Assembly: GCA_027063215.1 (NCBI GenBank)
Contig: JAMOSE010000047.1
Span: 1 to 16,085, forward strand
Source of the DNA: Sulfurimonas sp.
GTDB lineage: Bacteria; Campylobacterota; Campylobacteria; Campylobacterales; Sulfurimonadaceae
Direction of reading: 5' to 3'
DNA: 16,085 nucleotides
Under the pieces are notes generated by a model. It ran no database searches and was not told the origin of the DNA. It was given only the letters and a program-made list of their open reading frames with translations. A program made the translations under genes and the position numbers. Every line of letters starts with the position of its first letter. Within the stretch, counting starts at the first letter, position 1. This document shows, piece after piece, positions 1 through 6,915 of the stretch.

Positions 1-35
1 AATTAGGCATAAATAAAAAATTAAGCGAGAATTCA

Positions 36-1235
36 ATGGAAGTTATTCAAACAACTGATGCTTTTAAAGTACTTATAGAAGATATTAAAACAAATACACC
101 TAATTACAGAGATCCTTTAGCATTTGGTATCTGCCGTGTAGATTTAGGACAACTCAATGTTGATAAAGCACTTCAAGCTACATACCCGATTATCAACTGG
201 GATGAGAACTTTGGAAGTGCGGCTATCTTTGTAAGAGCACTACAAGAACAAGGTGTTGAAGTAGATTTCACTGCAACAGAAGTTGTATGTACTATCAACT
301 TGGCATTTTTAAAAGCATGTCTCAATGCTTTTACACCATACTCTGATGAAGCATATGGTGATGCGCATAAAAATATTCAAGTCGTTTCAGCACTCTATTC
401 TCAGATAGTAAACAATGGAATGTTAGAGGGTGAGTTTAAAGTATGTTTTATTTTCGATGATGCACCCCTTCAATCTGTAGAAGCAACATATCTTAAACTA
501 TACGCAATCAGTTTGGCAAAAGTCGGTCTTCGTGAGATCTGTCTTGATGGTGCTTTTGGAGCACTTCCTAACGTTGCATGGTCAAATGGTCAGCCAATTG
601 AACTTGATTACCTCAGAGAGTTTGAGATTGAATTAAAACTCTCTGGTGAGTACCCACATATTGATTTTGTAGATAAATTCCCAAGATTTTTACAGCATAT
701 CATTCCTGCAGACAATACACGTATACTCGATACTTCAAAAGTTCGTTTTGGTGCACAACTTGCAGCCGGTACGACTGTAATGCCTGGTGCTTCATACATT
801 AATTTTAATGCCGGTACTACTGGTGTAAGTATGGTTGAGGGTCGTATCAGCTCATCTGCAATTGTTGGTGATGGCAGTGATGTTGGTGGTGGTGCTTCAA
901 TTTTAGGTGTACTTTCAGGAACAGATGGTAACCCTATCAGTGTTGGTAAAAACTGTCTTTTAGGTGCAAATTCTGTTTGTGGTATTCCTTTAGGTGACGG
1001 ATCAATTATCGATGCAGGTCTTGCGATTTTAGAAGGAACAAAAATTGGTATCTATCCAGCTGAGTTGGAGAAAATCAAAGAGGTAAACAAAGGTATAGAA
1101 ATTGAAGGTGAGATCTTCAAAGGAAAACAACTTGCAAACCTTAACGGTCTTCATTTTAGACAAAATTCTCTTACAGGGGAGATCACAGCTTCTCGTTCAA
1201 CAAGAGAAGTGAAACTCAACGCTGAACTTCACTAG
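36..1235 (+). CDS. dapD: 2,3,4,5-tetrahydropyridine-2,6-dicarboxylate N-succinyltransferase (DapD)
   Basis: This enzyme transfers a succinyl group from succinyl-CoA to tetrahydrodipicolinate in the cytoplasm. The step belongs to the succinylase branch of lysine and meso-diaminopimelate synthesis, which feeds peptidoglycan. The protein is 399 aa, the long form I associate with Campylobacterota and Actinobacteria rather than the roughly 275 aa enterobacterial form. Residues about 1-230 are the N-terminal domains. From about 233 to 340 there is a run of short hydrophobic/glycine turns typical of a left-handed beta-helix acyltransferase (GAQLAAGTTVMPGA, then EGRISSSAIVGDGSDVGGGA, then SVGKNCLLGANSVCGIPLG). 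The EGR motif at 268-270 sits where the family's catalytic glutamate is expected. The 35 bases before the ATG hold only a weak ribosome binding site (GCGAGA) and no clear promoter, so upstream coupling cannot be judged. A hairpin follows the stop codon. Confidence 0.95.
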   Translation: MEVIQTTDAFKVLIEDIKTNTPNYRDPLAFGICRVDLGQLNVDKALQATYPIINWDENFGSAAIFVRALQEQGVEVDFTATEVVCTINLAFLKACLNAFTPYSDEAYGDAHKNIQVVSALYSQIVNNGMLEGEFKVCFIFDDAPLQSVEATYLKLYAISLAKVGLREICLDGAFGALPNVAWSNGQPIELDYLREFEIELKLSGEYPHIDFVDKFPRFLQHIIPADNTRILDTSKVRFGAQLAAGTTVMPGASYINFNAGTTGVSMVEGRISSSAIVGDGSDVGGGASILGVLSGTDGNPISVGKNCLLGANSVCGIPLGDGSIIDAGLAILEGTKIGIYPAELEKIKEVNKGIEIEGEIFKGKQLANLNGLHFRQNSLTGEITASRSTREVKLNAELH

Positions 1236-1242
1236 CCAAAAA

Positions 1243-1266
1243 CAGAGCATATTTATGTATGCTCTG
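1243..1266 (+). terminator. Rho-independent terminator-like hairpin after dapD
   Basis: A perfect 9-bp stem, CAGAGCATA (1243-1251) paired with TATGCTCTG (1258-1266), encloses a 6-nt loop. It starts 7 nt after the dapD stop. The T-rich tail after it (CTCTATCTTT) is interrupted, so termination may be partial. Confidence 0.6.
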
Positions 1267-1300
1267 CTCTATCTTTACGCATATACTTTAGGAGCATTCA

Positions 1301-1564
1301 ATGAATATCTCGTCAAATATAGCTTCTCTTCAAGCAAATCAAACTTTTATGAATACAAATGCAAACAATATTGCAAATGTAAATACAGATGGTTTTATAC
1401 CTCAAAGCACACAAATTACAGATAATGGATCTACTAAGAGTCAAACAAACATTACAAAAGAGATCACAGATCAAGTAATTATTAGCGGAGTGAATGAAGC
1501 TAATGTCTCTGCTATTAGAACACAAGATGAGATGTTTGGAACACTTCTAGATATAAAAGCATAA
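1301..1564 (+). CDS. Minimal flagellar rod/hook-family protein (D0 helices only)
   Basis: This is an 87-aa protein whose N-terminus carries the flagellar rod signature of FlgB/FlgC/FlgF/FlgG/FlgE: residues 9-31 include ANNIANVNTDGF (21-32). Its last 25 residues (VNEANVSAIRTQDEMFGTLLDIKA) resemble the C-terminal helix of the same family, which typically reads VNxxxE...QRAYxANxxxIxTxDEMLxTL. It therefore looks like the two terminal D0 helices joined by about 30 polar residues (33-62), with all middle domains missing. It has a clean AGGAG ribosome binding site 6 nt before the ATG. It stands alone after the dapD terminator and converges with the lipoprotein gene 3 nt downstream. Family members normally exceed 130 aa. 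It could be a true minimal axial or assembly-helper protein or a decayed gene; the intact frame, good RBS and retained ends favour a real gene. Its exact role is unknown. Confidence 0.75.
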   Translation: MNISSNIASLQANQTFMNTNANNIANVNTDGFIPQSTQITDNGSTKSQTNITKEITDQVIISGVNEANVSAIRTQDEMFGTLLDIKA

Positions 1565-1567
1565 TCT

Positions 1568-2923
1568 TTACTTTTTTCTTCCTTGTTGCGTTATAATATT
1601 CATACTCTGTAGACTTGAAAGAATAGAGGCATTTGTATCATAATTGTGTAAAGAACTCCCTACTCTTAACGTACTAAAAATAGGTTTTCCAATAATAAAT
1701 CTTCCCTCTTTGCCATCTTCTTTTGTTTTAATTCCCCATACATTATGAAAAACAATAACTTTGTTATTTTTTATACCTACATACAATAAAATATGTCCTT
1801 TTTTATAAAGTAATGTTTCAAAAGGTACTGCTTTTTCTTTAATAATATGAATCTTTTCTTGATCACTTAGATTTTTTAAAGAGATTACCCTGCCTATTTG
1901 ACTTTGTCTGTATGAATTACGTGGTAACCATATACCAAAAGGTGCAAAAAAATCCCGTAAAGTTGAAGAACAATCTCGCTGATCGTACATGCCACCCCAT
2001 CCATACTTTACTTGAGATATCTCATTAAAAATTTGTTCTATATTTGTTTTATTAAATTTTAAAATTCCTTCATGCAGTACTTTTTTTGATACCTTAGAAC
2101 GTATATAATAGGCTTTATTATTTTTATAATTTGTTATAGTTAAAACAATATAATCATTTTTCGTTTCATTTATTTTCGGAAGAAGCATTCCTATACGAGA
2201 ACGAAAAATAAAATTACCTTCTTCATCATAAATTGCAACTCCTTCTTTTATAAAAAATTCCTTTACGGCCTCTTTATAAAACTCTGTATATTTTTGTGGT
2301 ACGAGTGCAATATCCCGTGTTTTTACCCATCCAAAAGTAAAACTACTCTCTACAAATACCCACTCTTTATCTGTTGAATAATGTGAAATTAAAAGAGGTT
2401 TATTCGCTGCAATTAAGGAGTTTTGTAAATAGTCAAAAGGGAACCCCTCACCTGCTTTTTGAGGATCCAAAAAGAGTGGTTCTTGTGTTGGGAAAGCTCT
2501 TAGATTAACTGTTGTAAGAGTAATAGCTCTTTTGTTCAGTGTTGCAAAATCTTGGAAATTTGAATATTTATTTATATATTCAAAAAAACTTTTTTGCAGT
2601 TTTTGCAGATTTTCACCGTAACTGTTTTCTGCATTAAATGCTTTGTATGCCCATTTTGCATCTTTGAGACGAATATCTATTTTTGGAATATTCCATGGTA
2701 AAAAATAATATTTTTCAAATTGCTCCAAAGAAGAGATATATCTTTCTTGCTTAAAAGCAAAGAGATATGAACTGATATTTTGATCAATATCATGTAAATC
2801 ACTGATTGACTTATGAATAAGTGCTCTTTTTTTTATAGAAGATTCTTGTTTTTTGACAATGCTCTCTTTCTTTGCACATCCTATAATGAAAAAAAAGATA
2901 AATACAAGATAAAATAATTTCAA
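1568..2923 (-). CDS. SH3 and NlpC/P60 domain lipoprotein, probable peptidoglycan endopeptidase
   Basis: This is a predicted cell-wall hydrolase that cleaves peptide stems of peptidoglycan, lipid-anchored in the envelope. Residues 1-16 are a lipoprotein signal with lipobox IIGC (Cys16). An N-terminal stabilising region covers about 40-130. Two bacterial SH3-like segments follow: about 135-207 (starting VNLRAFPTQEPLF) and about 222-282. The NlpC/P60 catalytic domain occupies about 290-415. The likely catalytic Cys318 lies in the motif YGWGGMYDQRDCSSTLRDFF, His377 in KGHILLYVG, and the third polar residue is His393 in FHNVWG. This order matches the N_NLPC_P60-SH3-SH3-NlpC/P60 architecture seen in other proteobacterial lipoproteins. 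The start lies 9 nt after the stop of the S24-type repressor gene, so the two are probably co-transcribed, which is unusual for a hydrolase. The substrate bond cannot be told from sequence. Confidence 0.9.
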   Translation of the reverse strand: MKLFYLVFIFFFIIGCAKKESIVKKQESSIKKRALIHKSISDLHDIDQNISSYLFAFKQERYISSLEQFEKYYFLPWNIPKIDIRLKDAKWAYKAFNAENSYGENLQKLQKSFFEYINKYSNFQDFATLNKRAITLTTVNLRAFPTQEPLFLDPQKAGEGFPFDYLQNSLIAANKPLLISHYSTDKEWVFVESSFTFGWVKTRDIALVPQKYTEFYKEAVKEFFIKEGVAIYDEEGNFIFRSRIGMLLPKINETKNDYIVLTITNYKNNKAYYIRSKVSKKVLHEGILKFNKTNIEQIFNEISQVKYGWGGMYDQRDCSSTLRDFFAPFGIWLPRNSYRQSQIGRVISLKNLSDQEKIHIIKEKAVPFETLLYKKGHILLYVGIKNNKVIVFHNVWGIKTKEDGKEGRFIIGKPIFSTLRVGSSLHNYDTNASILSSLQSMNIITQQGRKK

Positions 2924-2932
2924 GAAATCTCC

Positions 2933-3589
2933 TTAATTAACATCACCAAATCTACTAACAACTCTTCCTATTACTTCTATATCATTAGGATGAAGTACTT
3001 GAGTAGGATAAACAGAATTATCTGATATAATATCTATCATACCATCTATTCTTTTTTGAATACGTTTAATAAAAAGCCCTGCTTCCGTTCGTATAGTAAA
3101 GATACCACCTCGATTGAGATCTGTTTTATTACGATTTATAAATACGATGTCATTATAAGCAAATGTAGGTTCCATGGAATCTCCTGAAACATTAATAGCT
3201 TCAATATTTTTCAATTCTCTTTCACCTCCTAACATAAAAACAAACTGCTGAGGGATTTCAAGTGATTCCATTGATTCAAATTCATTTTCTGCACCTCCTC
3301 CCGCACTTGCATTGATATCAGTATAGTATTTGATCATATAATTATTTGTAGCTTCTACAAGACTTTCAGGAGACTGTCCATAAAGCATCCAGTTAATAGA
3401 TATACTTCTTTTTGCACAAAAATCAAGAAGCTCTGTAAAAGGTATTTTATTTCGTTTTTTCATAGTTGCAAAATTCATTTGTGAAATACCAAGTACTTCA
3501 GCAACATCTTTATCAAAAACTTTTTTTGGTGCAAATTCTGCTGAGATAATACTTTTTATCTCCTCTACTATATTAGTAAAACTATTCAT
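2933..3589 (-). CDS. LexA/CI-like self-cleaving transcriptional repressor (S24 family)
   Basis: This is a predicted DNA-binding repressor that inactivates itself by cleavage, as LexA and phage CI repressors do. Residues about 22-75 form a phage-CI type helix-turn-helix (KDVAEVLGISQMNFATMKKR). Residues about 115-215 are the S24 peptidase domain, with catalytic Ser138 in VSGDSMEP and general-base Lys175 in GLFIKRIQ. The Ser-Lys spacing of 37 residues equals that of E. coli LexA (Ser119, Lys156). A candidate Ala-Gly cleavage bond, Ala96-Gly97 in NASAGGGA, lies in the linker. All parts needed for autocleavage therefore appear intact. An AAGGAG ribosome binding site lies 5 nt before the ATG. The gene leads a two-gene operon with the cell-wall hydrolase lipoprotein and follows an AT-rich region with a dyad that may be its operator. 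No phage structural genes are nearby, so it looks like a chromosomal regulator or a domesticated phage remnant. Confidence 0.88.
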   Translation of the reverse strand: MNSFTNIVEEIKSIISAEFAPKKVFDKDVAEVLGISQMNFATMKKRNKIPFTELLDFCAKRSISINWMLYGQSPESLVEATNNYMIKYYTDINASAGGGAENEFESMESLEIPQQFVFMLGGERELKNIEAINVSGDSMEPTFAYNDIVFINRNKTDLNRGGIFTIRTEAGLFIKRIQKRIDGMIDIISDNSVYPTQVLHPNDIEVIGRVVSRFGDVN

Positions 3590-3616
3590 ATCAACTCCTT
3601 TTTATAAGTATAATGT

Positions 3617-3639
3617 AATATTGAAATAAAATCAATATT
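3617..3639. promoter_or_regulatory. Candidate operator dyad upstream of the S24 repressor gene
   Basis: A perfect 8-bp inverted repeat, AATATTGA (3617-3624) and TCAATATT (3632-3639) with a 7-bp A-rich spacer, lies about 28 bp upstream of the repressor start. A TATACT hexamer on the minus strand (3612-3607) is adjacent, though a start from it would leave almost no leader. The 10-mer ATGTAATATT that overlaps the left arm (3613-3622) recurs at 3683-3692. The position suits autorepression, but the region is so AT-rich that chance is possible. Confidence 0.4.
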
Positions 3640-3720
3640 TCTTTTGCAAATTGTCATATTTTTAAGAATAATGTGTATTTTTATGTAATATTTTTTGAAA
3701 TGAGTAAAAAAGGATTTATG

Positions 3721-3804
3721 ATGTTACTTCTTATTAAAAATGCAGAAACACTTTTTGAGAGCTTTGAGAGTACAATGGAGTTGTGGGCAGAAAAACTTTT
3801 TTAA
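3721..3804 (+). CDS. Possible 27-aa small ORF divergent from the repressor
   Basis: This is a short open frame beginning MLLLIKNAETLFESFEST and ending in LF. AAAAGGA (3708-3714) lies 6 nt before the ATG at 3721, an ideal distance. In-frame ATGs at 3700 and 3718 also exist but are less well placed (34 and 28 aa). A TAATAT hexamer at 3687-3692 could serve as a -10 element. It has a hydrophobic start and an amphipathic acidic body, with no recognisable family. Its last bases overlap the end of the convergent 48-aa gene by 4 nt. Its place opposite a CI-like repressor is where a repressor-controlled small gene would be expected, but coding status is unproven. Confidence 0.3.
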   Translation: MLLLIKNAETLFESFESTMELWAEKLF

Positions 3805-3814
3805 GAGTTTTTCT
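3789..3814. terminator. Possible convergent terminator hairpin
   Basis: AGAAAAAC (3789-3796) and GTTTTTCT (3807-3814) form a perfect 8-bp, AT-rich stem with a 10-nt loop. On the + strand TTTTG follows. It spans the overlapping 3' ends of the small ORF and the 48-aa gene, so it could end transcription from either side. The stem has only two GC pairs, so it would be weak. Confidence 0.35.
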
Positions 3815-3947
3815 TTTTGTCAGCACTTTCTTCTTTTTCTCTTTGTGCTTCACGTTCAGCTGATTTTGTTTTATGGTAACCACCAAAGATAAAAATCATA
3901 AAAAGTAAAAAAAGTATAAGCATAACAGTATCAACGAAAGGATTCAT
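3801..3947 (-). CDS. Small single-span membrane protein, 48 aa
   Basis: I do not recognise the family. One hydrophobic helix (residues about 5-22, VDTVMLILFLLFMIFIFGG) is followed by a strongly charged Lys/Glu-rich tail. The likely topology is a membrane anchor with a cytoplasmic tail. The chosen ATG at 3947 starts 1 nt after the trmL stop and has AAGG about 7 nt upstream, inside the end of trmL. A longer reading from 3992 would begin inside trmL and add 15 residues without a better ribosome binding site. It is the last gene of the leuD-to-trmL operon. Confidence 0.65.
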   Translation of the reverse strand: MNPFVDTVMLILFLLFMIFIFGGYHKTKSAEREAQREKEESADKKKNS

Positions 3948-3948
3948 T

Positions 3949-4419
3949 TTAAGCCTTGTTAAATGTAGAGTAATTTTGACGAATAGCATCATAAAGAACT
4001 ATTCCAGTAGAAATTGCCAGATTTAGGCTACGTCCCTCTTTTGTCATAGGAATTGTAATATTTTGATCTTTATATCTGTTTAAAATATCTTCAGGAATTC
4101 CTGCCGTTTCACTTCCAAAAAAGATAAAATCACCTTCTTTAAAATCTGCTTCAAAGTAGGGTCTGTCTGTTTTTGTTGTAGCAAAAAAAGCATTATCTGC
4201 AATAGTATTATTGGCAAAAAATTCATCAAGATTTTCCCAAACATGCAAATCAAGCTTATTCCAATAATCAAGTCCGGCACGACGTACCGCTTTTTCATCT
4301 ATATCAAAACCAATCGGTTTAATAAGATGCAATGACGCCCCTGCATTAACACAAAGTCTGCCAATAGCCCCTGTATTGTTTGGAATTTGTGGATGAACCA
4401 ATACTAAATTAAATGCCAT
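3949..4419 (-). CDS. trmL: tRNA (cytidine/uridine(34)-2'-O)-methyltransferase TrmL
   Basis: This is a SPOUT-class methyltransferase that uses S-adenosylmethionine to methylate the 2'-O of the wobble nucleotide (C34 or cmnm5U34) in tRNA-Leu isoacceptors. At 156 aa it is the usual length for this minimal, single-domain subfamily. The three knot motifs are visible: PQIPNNTGAIGRLC (10-23), FGSETAGIP (101-109) and IPMTKEGRSLNLAIS (123-137), the last carrying the conserved RSLN. The start codon overlaps the purU stop by one base (TAATG), indicating translational coupling. Related SPOUT enzymes exist, but the short length and these motifs favour TrmL. Confidence 0.92.
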   Translation of the reverse strand: MAFNLVLVHPQIPNNTGAIGRLCVNAGASLHLIKPIGFDIDEKAVRRAGLDYWNKLDLHVWENLDEFFANNTIADNAFFATTKTDRPYFEADFKEGDFIFFGSETAGIPEDILNRYKDQNITIPMTKEGRSLNLAISTGIVLYDAIRQNYSTFNKA

Positions 4420-5255
4420 TAAAAAATCACCGTTCTATTTGCATAAACAAAGATCCTGTCTTCAAGAGCAAGCTTCAGAGCTCTTGAGAGGACAACTTTT
4501 TCCACATCTCTCCCAAGTCTTTGCATATCTCTCCAACTGTAAGCATGATCAATATGTTTGACATCTTGTGCGATAATCGGCCCTTCATCAAGATTGTTAT
4601 TTACAAAGTGTGCTGTGGCACCAATTATTTTCACACCTCTATCATATGCCTGTTTATAAGGATTTGCACCTATGAATGCAGGTAGAAAAGAGTGGTGAAT
4701 ATTGATAATCTTTCCTTCATATTCTTCTACAAAACGAGGTGTTAAAATACGCATATATTTTGCAAGAACAATATAATCAAGATCTTTAAATTCATTGATG
4801 GTTTCTATAATTTTATCTTCATGTTCTGCACGTTCAAGCCCTTCATGTGAAATAGTAATATAGGGAATATTAAACTTCTCTACAAGAGATTCAAGTTTAT
4901 CATAGTTTGAAATAACAGCTAAAATATTTGCATCCAACTCCCCTGCTTCATGACGAATTAAAATGTCACCAAGAGCATGAAGTTCTTTTGTAACCATAAG
5001 AATAATATTTTTCTTTTTGGGTTCAATCACTTTAATACTTGCACTTGTCGGTAAAACCTGTGTAACAGCATTTAGGAGTTCATTTTTATCAACAGCACCA
5101 TCAACAACAGAACGCATAAAGAATTTATTACTCTCTTTATCAACAAATTCACTGTTTGAGAGTATATTGAGATCATAATTATAAAAAACACTTGATACTT
5201 TATGCACCAAACCTTTTTCATCATTTGCATCGATTAGTACACGGTATTGGCTCAC
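4419..5255 (-). CDS. purU: Formyltetrahydrofolate deformylase PurU
   Basis: PurU hydrolyses 10-formyltetrahydrofolate to formate and tetrahydrofolate, balancing one-carbon pools and supplying formate for purine synthesis. Residues about 3-75 form an ACT regulatory domain. Residues about 83-278 are the formyltransferase-like catalytic domain. Asn185 and His187 in INIHHSFLPAF and Asp223 in NNNLDEGPIIAQD match the Asn-His-Asp catalytic set of glycinamide ribonucleotide transformylase relatives. The length (278 aa) is normal. The start overlaps the stop of the upstream CiaD-like gene by 4 nt, and trmL overlaps its end. The same neighbourhood of purU beside a CiaD-type gene is known to me from Campylobacter jejuni, where cca lies between them. 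Confidence 0.95.
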   Translation of the reverse strand: MSQYRVLIDANDEKGLVHKVSSVFYNYDLNILSNSEFVDKESNKFFMRSVVDGAVDKNELLNAVTQVLPTSASIKVIEPKKKNIILMVTKELHALGDILIRHEAGELDANILAVISNYDKLESLVEKFNIPYITISHEGLERAEHEDKIIETINEFKDLDYIVLAKYMRILTPRFVEEYEGKIINIHHSFLPAFIGANPYKQAYDRGVKIIGATAHFVNNNLDEGPIIAQDVKHIDHAYSWRDMQRLGRDVEKVVLSRALKLALEDRIFVYANRTVIF

Positions 5256-5599
5256 TGTATCTTTCCTTTTTCTAATTTTTCAACTCTTGCATCAATAGTA
5301 GCAAGTGTATACTCTAAAAAATTAAGCGTCATATCAATTTTTGCTTCAATATTGGTATTATTTGGAGCTTGAAAACCCTCAAAAAGAACCAATAATCTTT
5401 CTCGAATAGAGTTTAAATAGATCAATTCACTCTCTACTGAAGCGTTTGTAGCACAATGATCTTCTTCTATTAAAGACTCTTCTTGCTTTGGTATGACATT
5501 TTTCTTTTGAGTTTTTGGAGTTTGTTCGACTTTTTGAATCTCTTGGACATCTTCTTCCATCTCTGCCAAGGTAGAGAGTATTACATCTTTTAATTCCAT
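5252..5599 (-). CDS. CiaD-like small acidic protein
   Basis: This 115-aa soluble protein has three parts: a short N-terminal helix (MELKDVILSTLAEMEEDVQE), a low-complexity charged linker (about 22-60) and a predicted helical C-terminal region. That last region includes NSIRERLLVLFEGFQAP and TLNFLEYTLATIDARVEKL (residues about 63-110). It resembles the conserved C-terminal part of Campylobacter invasion antigen D (CiaD, Cj0788) as I remember it. Gene order supports this, since CiaD also sits near purU in C. jejuni. CiaD is reported as a secreted effector in that pathogen. The presence of a relative in a probably free-living organism suggests an older housekeeping role, and no such role can be read from the sequence. 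It overlaps the upstream TPR gene by 10 nt and purU by 4 nt. Confidence 0.7.
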   Translation of the reverse strand: MELKDVILSTLAEMEEDVQEIQKVEQTPKTQKKNVIPKQEESLIEEDHCATNASVESELIYLNSIRERLLVLFEGFQAPNNTNIEAKIDMTLNFLEYTLATIDARVEKLEKGKIQ

Positions 5600-5838
5600 G
5601 CTTTAAGTAACCACCTTTCAAACTCTTTAAACTCTATATCTGTATCCATCTTTATAAAGAACTCTTTCATTTGAGAATTGACACCCAAAAATTTTTTACG
5701 CATTCCAGATAATCTTCTTATGGCAATTTTGGCATCAGAATTATTCGGATCTTTTTTGAGTATCCCCTTATAAATCTCCAATGCCTCCTCTTTTAAACCT
5801 TGCAGTTCATAAATGTTTGCCAGTGTAAGAGTCTGCAT
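5590..5838 (-). CDS. Small tetratricopeptide-repeat protein
   Basis: This is an 82-aa protein with one clear TPR unit (residues about 3-36: LANIYELQGLKEEALEIYKG then DPNNSDAK) and a partial helix after it. The C-terminal half (40-82) is basic then acidic/aromatic, ending in FKEFERWLLKAWN. A single TPR usually acts through partner binding, so it may bind the protein encoded next to it, whose start lies 10 nt inside this gene. No signal peptide is visible. It follows leuB by 9 nt and has no obvious link to leucine synthesis. An uncharacterised gene also precedes ciaD in C. jejuni (Cj0787), but I cannot confirm homology. Confidence 0.75.
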   Translation of the reverse strand: MQTLTLANIYELQGLKEEALEIYKGILKKDPNNSDAKIAIRRLSGMRKKFLGVNSQMKEFFIKMDTDIEFKEFERWLLKAWN

Positions 5839-5847
5839 ATTTTATTC

Positions 5848-6915
5848 TTATTTTTCTATATAGTTCGCAATAATTGAGCCCATTTCGCTCGTTGAACAGA
5901 TCTCTTTTGCATCAAATTGAGCAAGATCTTGAGTTCTATACCCTTCACTCAGTGCACGTTTAATGGCTGCATCAATTTTATCTGCTGCTTCATTTTCGCC
6001 AAGTGCATAACGAAGCATCATAGAAGCTGATGAAATAGTTGCGATCGGGTTAGCAATTCCCTGCCCTGCAATATCTGGAGCTGAACCGTGGATTGGCTCA
6101 TATACACCAATTTTAGCACCCACAGAAGCTGATGGTAAAAGTCCGATAGATCCTGAAAGCATTGATGCCTCATCACTTAAAATATCTCCAAAAATATTTC
6201 CAGTAAGCATAACATCAAACTGTTTTGGATCACGAATAAGCTGCATTGCGGCATTATCAACATACATATGAGAAAGTTCTACTTCAGGATACTCTGTTGC
6301 AACTTCTTCAACAGTCTCGCGCCATAGTTGAGAAACATCAAGTACATTTGCTTTGTCAATTGAACATACACGTTTATTCCGTGTCATTGCTATTTTAAAT
6401 GCTTGATGTGCGATACGCACAATTTCATCACGGCTATATACCATAGTATTCCAGCCCTTCTTCTCATCTCGCCCTTTTGGTTCACCAAAATAGATACCGC
6501 CGATAAGCTCACGAACTACCATTAAATCTACACCTTTGACAATCTCAGGTTTGAGTGATGATGCATTTGTAAGCTCATCATATACAACAGCAGGACGTAG
6601 ATTTGCATAAACACCAAGCTCTTTTCTAAAACGTAAAAGTCCACTTTCAGGACGTTTTTCACGAGGAAGATTATCCCATTTTTCACCACCGATTGCACCA
6701 AAAAGTACTGCATCAGAGTTTAATGATCCGGAGATAGTCTCTTGTGGAAGAGGATCCCCTGTAATATCATAAGCAATTCCACCCATTAAAAGATCTTCAT
6801 AGTTAAAGCAAAAACCACAGTATGAAGCTACTGCATCAAGTACTTTTACCGCTTCATCAATGATCTCAGGACCTATTCCGTCCCCTTTTATGAGTGCTAT
6901 TTTATATGTTTTCAT
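5848..6915 (-). CDS. leuB: 3-isopropylmalate dehydrogenase LeuB
   Basis: LeuB oxidises and decarboxylates 3-isopropylmalate to 2-oxoisocaproate with NAD+, the third step of leucine synthesis. The 355-aa length is typical. Substrate-binding arginines Arg97, Arg107 and Arg135, catalytic Tyr142 and Lys188, and the metal-binding aspartates Asp220, Asp244 and Asp248 all align with the Thermus thermophilus enzyme at a constant offset of three residues. The NAD-binding loop YEPIHGSAPDIAGQG (272-286) is intact. The start codon directly abuts the leuD stop codon, so the pair is translationally coupled. leuC and leuA are not in this window. Confidence 0.97.
   Translation of the reverse strand: MKTYKIALIKGDGIGPEIIDEAVKVLDAVASYCGFCFNYEDLLMGGIAYDITGDPLPQETISGSLNSDAVLFGAIGGEKWDNLPREKRPESGLLRFRKELGVYANLRPAVVYDELTNASSLKPEIVKGVDLMVVRELIGGIYFGEPKGRDEKKGWNTMVYSRDEIVRIAHQAFKIAMTRNKRVCSIDKANVLDVSQLWRETVEEVATEYPEVELSHMYVDNAAMQLIRDPKQFDVMLTGNIFGDILSDEASMLSGSIGLLPSASVGAKIGVYEPIHGSAPDIAGQGIANPIATISSASMMLRYALGENEAADKIDAAIKRALSEGYRTQDLAQFDAKEICSTSEMGSIIANYIEK

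Noticed and set aside
3948..3992. A 15-residue extension of the 48-aa membrane protein
   Set aside because: It lies within the trmL coding end, with no better ribosome site; ATG 3947 has AAGG at a good distance.
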